A stretch of 64,000 bases of DNA from Pseudorasbora parva (Eukaryota; Chordata; Actinopteri; Cypriniformes; Gobionidae), in assembly GCF_024679245.1 (NCBI RefSeq), contig NC_090173.1, positions 53,407,806 through 53,471,805 of the forward strand, read 5' to 3'. Of this stretch, positions 59,208 through 64,000 are shown piece by piece. Position 1 is the stretch's first letter; the number at the start of each line of letters is the position of its first letter. Position numbers and translations under genes: made by a program. The notes under the pieces are model-generated. The model ran no database searches, was not told the DNA's origin, and worked only from the letters and a program-made list of their open reading frames with translations.

Positions 59208-59945
59208 TAGGGCTGCACGATATTGGAAAAAATTACATTGCGATAATGTTTTCCCAACAATATATATTGCGATATTGAGAGACATCAATCCAGGCTAAAG
59301 TCAATAATTACCATTCCATGATATTAATAATTTTACTAATAAGCAAGCTTCATTACAAGTGACAAAAAGGTCACTTCATATTTTAATCCAAAATTAGAAC
59401 ATTTCTGTAAACACAAAAACAGAACACATTTTTTAAATAAAACAGCAGCTTTATACGATTAGTTTACAAAAATATAACTTAAAATATATATATTTTTTTT
59501 ATAAAACAACGTATAACCATTTTGGTTCACAATCTTTTAAGTCAACTTTTCTTAGCCAATGTGCCAAAGTAAAACAGTGTTGGTGTTTCCTTGTTTTGTG
59601 GCCACAACTTTGACACTCTATGCAAAGTACCTTTTTTTGGTCAACATCCTCCTTTTTGTAGGCCGAAATAGTCCCAAATAGATGATTTCAACTTTTTTTT
59701 GGTACAAAATGTCCGCTTCGTCACGCATTTTTAGCAGTGAATGTTGGCTGTGAGCGGTGAGCAGCGGCACAGCGCACCAATCACTGTGCAGGCACGCGGG
59801 ACAAGCCCTAGCAACAAGCCATTCAACAAACTTGTGTTTACTGTGTGCTACCCTGGTGCCACCGTTCTCTTAATACAACATGGGCATGTTCCGGCGATAT
59901 GACTATCGCTCACACGCACATCGCGATGTCGATGTTAAAACAGAG
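59208..59945. repeat. hAT MITE, left end clear
   Basis: TAGGGCTGCACGATATTGG at 59208 is a typical fish hAT terminus with ATATTGCGATATTG subterminal repeats. The right end is degenerate (AGTATCGTGTATAG near 59942), and no duplication was found. Confidence 0.55.
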
Positions 59946-59964
59946 TATCGTGTATAGAGTATCA

Positions 59965-60006
59965 TAAATCTTATCTAATCCTAGCCCACGGATTAGATAA
60001 GATTTA
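59965..60006. other. Perfect 17-bp hairpin
   Basis: TAAATCTTATCTAATCC is followed after eight bases by its exact reverse complement. Nothing nearby explains it; it may be a tiny foldback remnant. Confidence 0.8.
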
Positions 60007-60840
60007 CATATTTAATGAGCTTCTGCTCCCCTCTCAGTTCACATGAGGAAGGGATTGTTTTGAAAGCATGAACCGGGATGATTCGCTCACAGGGTCACAT
60101 CATTCATTCAATGATTTATTTCTCATCCACCCGCTATTGATTGGAATATTATTTTTAGATTACTTGGCCCGCCTGATCAGTGGATATAAGTGCAAACCAC
60201 ACCCGCACACCCTTCAAATATCAAGTCAAGAGAGTGAACAACCTAGATAAAGAAAGGAATGTTATTTCAGTATTTAAGATTCACCGGCCTGCTGACGGCT
60301 TACGTTTTGGTAGAAAAATGATAATAAAACAATAAAATAAAACGCATAGCTCCGGGACGTTAACATGTTTTACACCATTCCTGTCGAATCCAATATAGAA
60401 GGCACAGCATTGTGCTTTAATCTCAATATGTCTGCAAATCCAGCTCGACCTGTGTCTTAAGGCATCTTTACACAGCAAACGCGGCACAGAAACCGATTCT
60501 GAAGTGGCATAAAATCCCACAGACCGTTTAATCCTTCTCTGAAGCGGCATAAATGCATTTCTAGAATAATTAAAATCGCGGGTAACAATGCGTTGAACAT
60601 TATTTAAATCTGAAAGTGCACCGTATATAAAGTTATTGTCTCTCAGATGGAAGAGTCGACACTGAGTCAATTAAACTAATCGTTTTTTTAAACTAATCCC
60701 AAGCCATTTCAATGTGACATCAAGACAAAACATTAGCACATTGTCTGTCCATTTCTTGCGGGTGCAGACACCAGGGAAAACTTGAAACACCTCAAATTCT
60801 GCAGCTGATTCCTGTGGATACTGGATAATAGGGCTGTCGC
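60007..60840. other. No recognised gene
   Basis: A 129-codon minus-strand frame (60670-60281) exists but has no recognisable domain or neighbours; chance is likely. No terminal repeats were found. Confidence 0.4.
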
Positions 60841-61196
60841 TAGTGTTGTCAAAAATATCGATATTTCGATATGTACCGATACTGGAATATCTGAAACGAT
60901 ACGATTCTCAGTTTTTACAGTATCGATATCAGCTGCGCTCTCCTCTCCAACCGAAAGCGAGTTGACACACACACCGGCATATTCTCACTCAGCCCGGTTA
61001 ACCTCTGAGCACGGCGAACGCGCATTCTGCTGGACTTTTTCCTCATGACAGTGTGTTAGTGTTAGTGTGTGATCGGTCTGAATTTTGCGCGGGATTGCAC
61101 ATAAATTAATTCTAGCCTACTAATCCCCGCAGATTTCGTGCTCACATCTGAAGCACACACACACATAGCCGACCGTAATAAAGCCGCCTCTGACAT
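60841..61196 (+). repeat. hAT element, left terminal part
   Basis: TAGTGTTGTCAAAAATATCG followed by ATCGATA repeats is a typical hAT end. The element is interrupted by the hAT at 61205; its other end was not found before the window edge. Confidence 0.5.
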
Positions 61197-61204
61197 GATA
61201 CAAG

Positions 61205-63492
61205 CAGGGCCGCATCAAGACTATAAGGGGCCCCTGGGCTTTTACCTCTTGAGGGGCCCTTCATCCATTGGAACTGCATAATTAATCTTTAAAAGTTATG
61301 GTCCCACCCCTTTTACCCCACCAGGTGGCAACAAGTGACTGTTAAATATGCATTTGTCATTGAATCATTCTCAATTTTACTCAATCTTTTTATTCACAAA
61401 GCCTTTTATTTTACGGGAATAAATGGTATTTAAAAACATCCAAATCTATAGGTCTGTTATATATAAAATACACAAATATAAGTGAAAAAAGTGCACTTCC
61501 AGGTACTTAAAGACACCATGAATAGGAACTAAAATGTGCTTTTAATACATTTTATTTTTTTTAAATATAGAGATAGTATGTTAAAAACACATTTTAGTTC
61601 CTATTCATGGCGTCTCAAAATGTTCTTAAGATTATCGTCGAAACGTATGATAAGGCCTATTTAATTATATGTAGCCTATGCAGAATTTTTTGTATCAAAT
61701 TTTTTATTACAACTTTTTGTATCAGCTTTTCCACAGCTCTAGTGTGGTGGTGGCTAGCTAACTACTGGGAGCTTAACTAAGTTGTTATGTTTAAAAGGAG
61801 TTAATTATTTTGACAGACTATCATCTAGCTATCTGCTGCTAGCCTACTGTATCACAACCTACCGGTACATGGTGGTGATTCCTTTTCCCCTTCACCATCA
61901 CTGTTCTGATGTTCTTTATCTTGCGCTGTTTTTCTGTTTTGCGCACTACTTTTATATTACGGGACATTGCTGTCACACAGTGGCGGAGCCAGGATTTTTT
62001 TTTTAGGGGTGGCCGGGCAGGGGCCAGCAACCATTCTGCGGTGGCACAGAAATCTTTGTTATTTCAACATAAAAATTAGTTTGACTATTATATACTGGAC
62101 TGTTTTAGTGCATACAACACAAATGAATACAGTTCATCTGTACTTAATTGTAATTGAGATAGTATAGTGAATTAGATCATGGAATACTGAGTGAATTTGA
62201 CAATTTCTTAGTGTTATTCCCCACCTCCAGGCAAGGGGCTTACATTATAGCTAAAGTTTATCCTGCTCAGTTAGCTTGGTTCTGGTTCTCAAAAACCCAA
62301 TAGCTTGTTCTCCATTGTTGCATCTTTCATGGATGAGACATGCAGATAACTACATAGCCTAAATTAATCAATCTTCTTTGAATTTTATATAATCAATTAA
62401 CTCTTCAACAGTTCTGAGTTAGTCTGTAAGGACTGTTTCTAAACCTTGCAACTGAGAAAGTAAAGACTGAATGTTAGTAAAGACTTTCTATATTAGTTGT
62501 CAAAAAAATAATTGCAAGAGTTCTGTCAAACATTAAACTCAGTAAAAGAAAAAAGTGTGTTCTCTATTGAATCCCTAAGAATATTAATTTATTTAAATGA
62601 TATAATAAGGACAGAAGTCAACATTTTATTTGATGCATTTAAATACATTGTTGTTTGTGCAGGCTACTTTACAAGTTAAAGCAAAATAAGCGCCTATATT
62701 TCAGTAAATGCAGAGTGCTCACATTTATTTGAGCATTAAAAAAAACTTTTTATCAGCTTATGCCTTCGGCTATATTGCTATATTGCATGGTGGAATATTT
62801 TAGAACAGTTTTGATGCAACTTTAAACACGTTTTGTTTTATTAATTTATACCATAATAGATTACTGAAATACGATTTTGCATGTTGGTAGTTTCTTTTGT
62901 GCTTTATTTCAAGTGATATAGCCTATAGCGCGGCTGAGCGCGCCACATTTCCGCGTGATATTCAGAGGTGCGCTTCTCTTGGAATCTAACAGAAGTGTCA
63001 CCAGTTTTCACATACGTCTTTTGAGCGAACATAATTTTACCGGTGAGGAGTCCTGATGATTGGGTATTATTGAGCGGAGTCACACCGGTCCGCTTCGCTC
63101 ATTACAGGCTCGATCTTTCTCGTCAGAACGCCCTTGTATTGACAAATGGTCGGGTTTAAATCGGGCTCATAATTACAGTTAATGTGTCGGGCAGGGCCGG
63201 GCCCGGACAAAATAAGGGGCTCTGTATAGAGTCGGGCTTGATTTTTTTAGCTCTAAGCTCCAACTGTGACTGATGATTGCAGGGTTCATTGAGTGAGAGG
63301 GTTTGACTGACATTTCTCGAGCAGGACTTGCAAAGCCCGCATGTGCATTCAACGCGATAGCGCGTAATTTTAAAGGGACAGCCAACATATTATAAAATCC
63401 GGTTACAAATTTTTCCGGCATCATCGGGGCCCTCCCCCAGCCCGGGGCCCTGGGCTTAAGCCCAGGTAAGCCCGTGCATTAATGCGGCCCAG
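61205..63492. mobile_element. hAT element with perfect 8-bp duplication
   Basis: The left end CAGGGCCGCATCAAGAC and right end TTAATGCGGCCCAG form the inverted pair; GATACAAG stands on both sides (61197-61204 and 63493-63500). The interior (2.3 kb) has no surviving transposase. It includes a second hAT-like end (AGTGGCGGAGCCAGGA at 61979) and CCCGG-rich DNA at 63180-63450. Confidence 0.87.
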
Positions 63493-63500
63493 GATACAAG

Positions 63501-64000
63501 TGCAAACATTTGCTTCTTTTTCCAGCATATTATTGGTCAAATACACTCAAAGAATTATCAGTGCACGTCTGGAAGAGTATTAAGCTAAACACAGTCGCAA
63601 ACAGTTCAGGAAGAACGAGTAACAGGAACAGTGTTTAGGATCCATGCGTCCGTTAGTCTTAAAGGGACCGCAGTCATTTGTTATTCAAACTACAAAAAGA
63701 CAAACGATCAACTGCTCTTGACTGATCAACTTGTGTAACTTTAATAGTTTCATCTGTAGACTATTGAATTATTTACAAAGAACATTATCCAATGTTGTTT
63801 TAAATGTTTTAAAATTACTATGCATTTTTTTTATTCAGTTACTTATCTGAATGTTAGACCTACCTGAAAAAATAAAGCAGTCTATTTAATTTGCATCTTC
63901 TATTCTATTGCATTTATTTGTGCTATTGTTTGTAATCTGTTTATTTGTTCTTATTTTATTACTGTTTACTCGTCTTTTTAAATTCAATTTACCATTCGAA
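63501..64000. other. No gene seen
   Basis: AT-rich sequence to the window edge, probably still part of the interrupted hAT from 60841 at its left side. No coding signal. Confidence 0.4.

Noticed and set aside
60281..60670. 129-codon minus-strand frame as a gene
   Set aside because: No known domain, no splice or neighbour evidence, and chance frames of this size occur in 64 kb.

Overview
The window is vertebrate nuclear DNA, almost certainly from a teleost and most likely a cyprinid-type fish. The reasons are a FISNA-NACHT NLR gene of the fish-expanded type with a 174-bp LRR exon, and a dense mix of fish transposons: DIRS, Ty3/Gypsy, several LINE clades, hAT, Tc1/mariner, PIF/Harbinger, TTAA-targeting elements and (CA)n/(TA)n arrays. 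There are no operons, rRNA genes or CRISPR arrays. The only convincing host gene is the NLR gene on the plus strand. Nearly everything else is mobile DNA, much of it nested, and the insertion order can be read from target-site duplications and from reading frames that continue across the insertions.

Layout. 1-4.9 kb: low-information DNA with a foldback MITE, microsatellites and a weak candidate for 5' exons of a minus-strand gene. 4974-15660: hAT-type termini (CAGGGCCGTGCACAG) enclosing NLR-intron-like DNA, a CR1/L2-group LINE, and, inside that LINE, a complete DIRS tyrosine-recombinase retrotransposon (6200-11513). 15.9-22.3 kb: a DDE transposase gene split in frame by a TAA-flanked Harbinger-like element (16167-22173), which itself carries a very young Ty3/Gypsy element (16392-20572). 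22.7-25.5 kb: 3' ends of RNase H-bearing I-group LINEs, one split by a TTAA element. 25.5-28.4 kb: a partial paralogue of the NLR 5' region, split by a TA-flanked element. 28.5-32.7 kb: an L1-like fragment, a small MITE, a near-intact Tc1 element within (TA)n, and a hAT MITE.

32.9-53.1 kb: the NLR gene. It has a 5' noncoding exon next to an ISRE-like GAAACCGAAA; a long exon with thirteen 75-bp coding repeats; a short duplicated-type exon; a FISNA-NACHT exon; and one LRR exon. All coding junctions join in phase 2 and the joined frame is open. The intron at 35-45 kb holds a hAT-in-hAT-in-hAT stack with a Tc1 inside the innermost transposase gene. The gene has no visible 3' end; from 53.1 to 64 kb only transposon-derived DNA is recognisable.

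53-64 kb: MITEs, a 2.1-kb giant palindrome (57032-59114) carrying a promoter-like stretch and a two-exon mini reading frame, and a hAT element with a perfect 8-bp duplication (61205-63492).

The most noteworthy signals are the coding minisatellite and conserved ISRE of the NLR family, the partial NLR paralogues on the left, the foldback element with its embedded spliced mini-gene, and the fully readable nesting. Family names finer than superfamily are inference, since no database could be searched.
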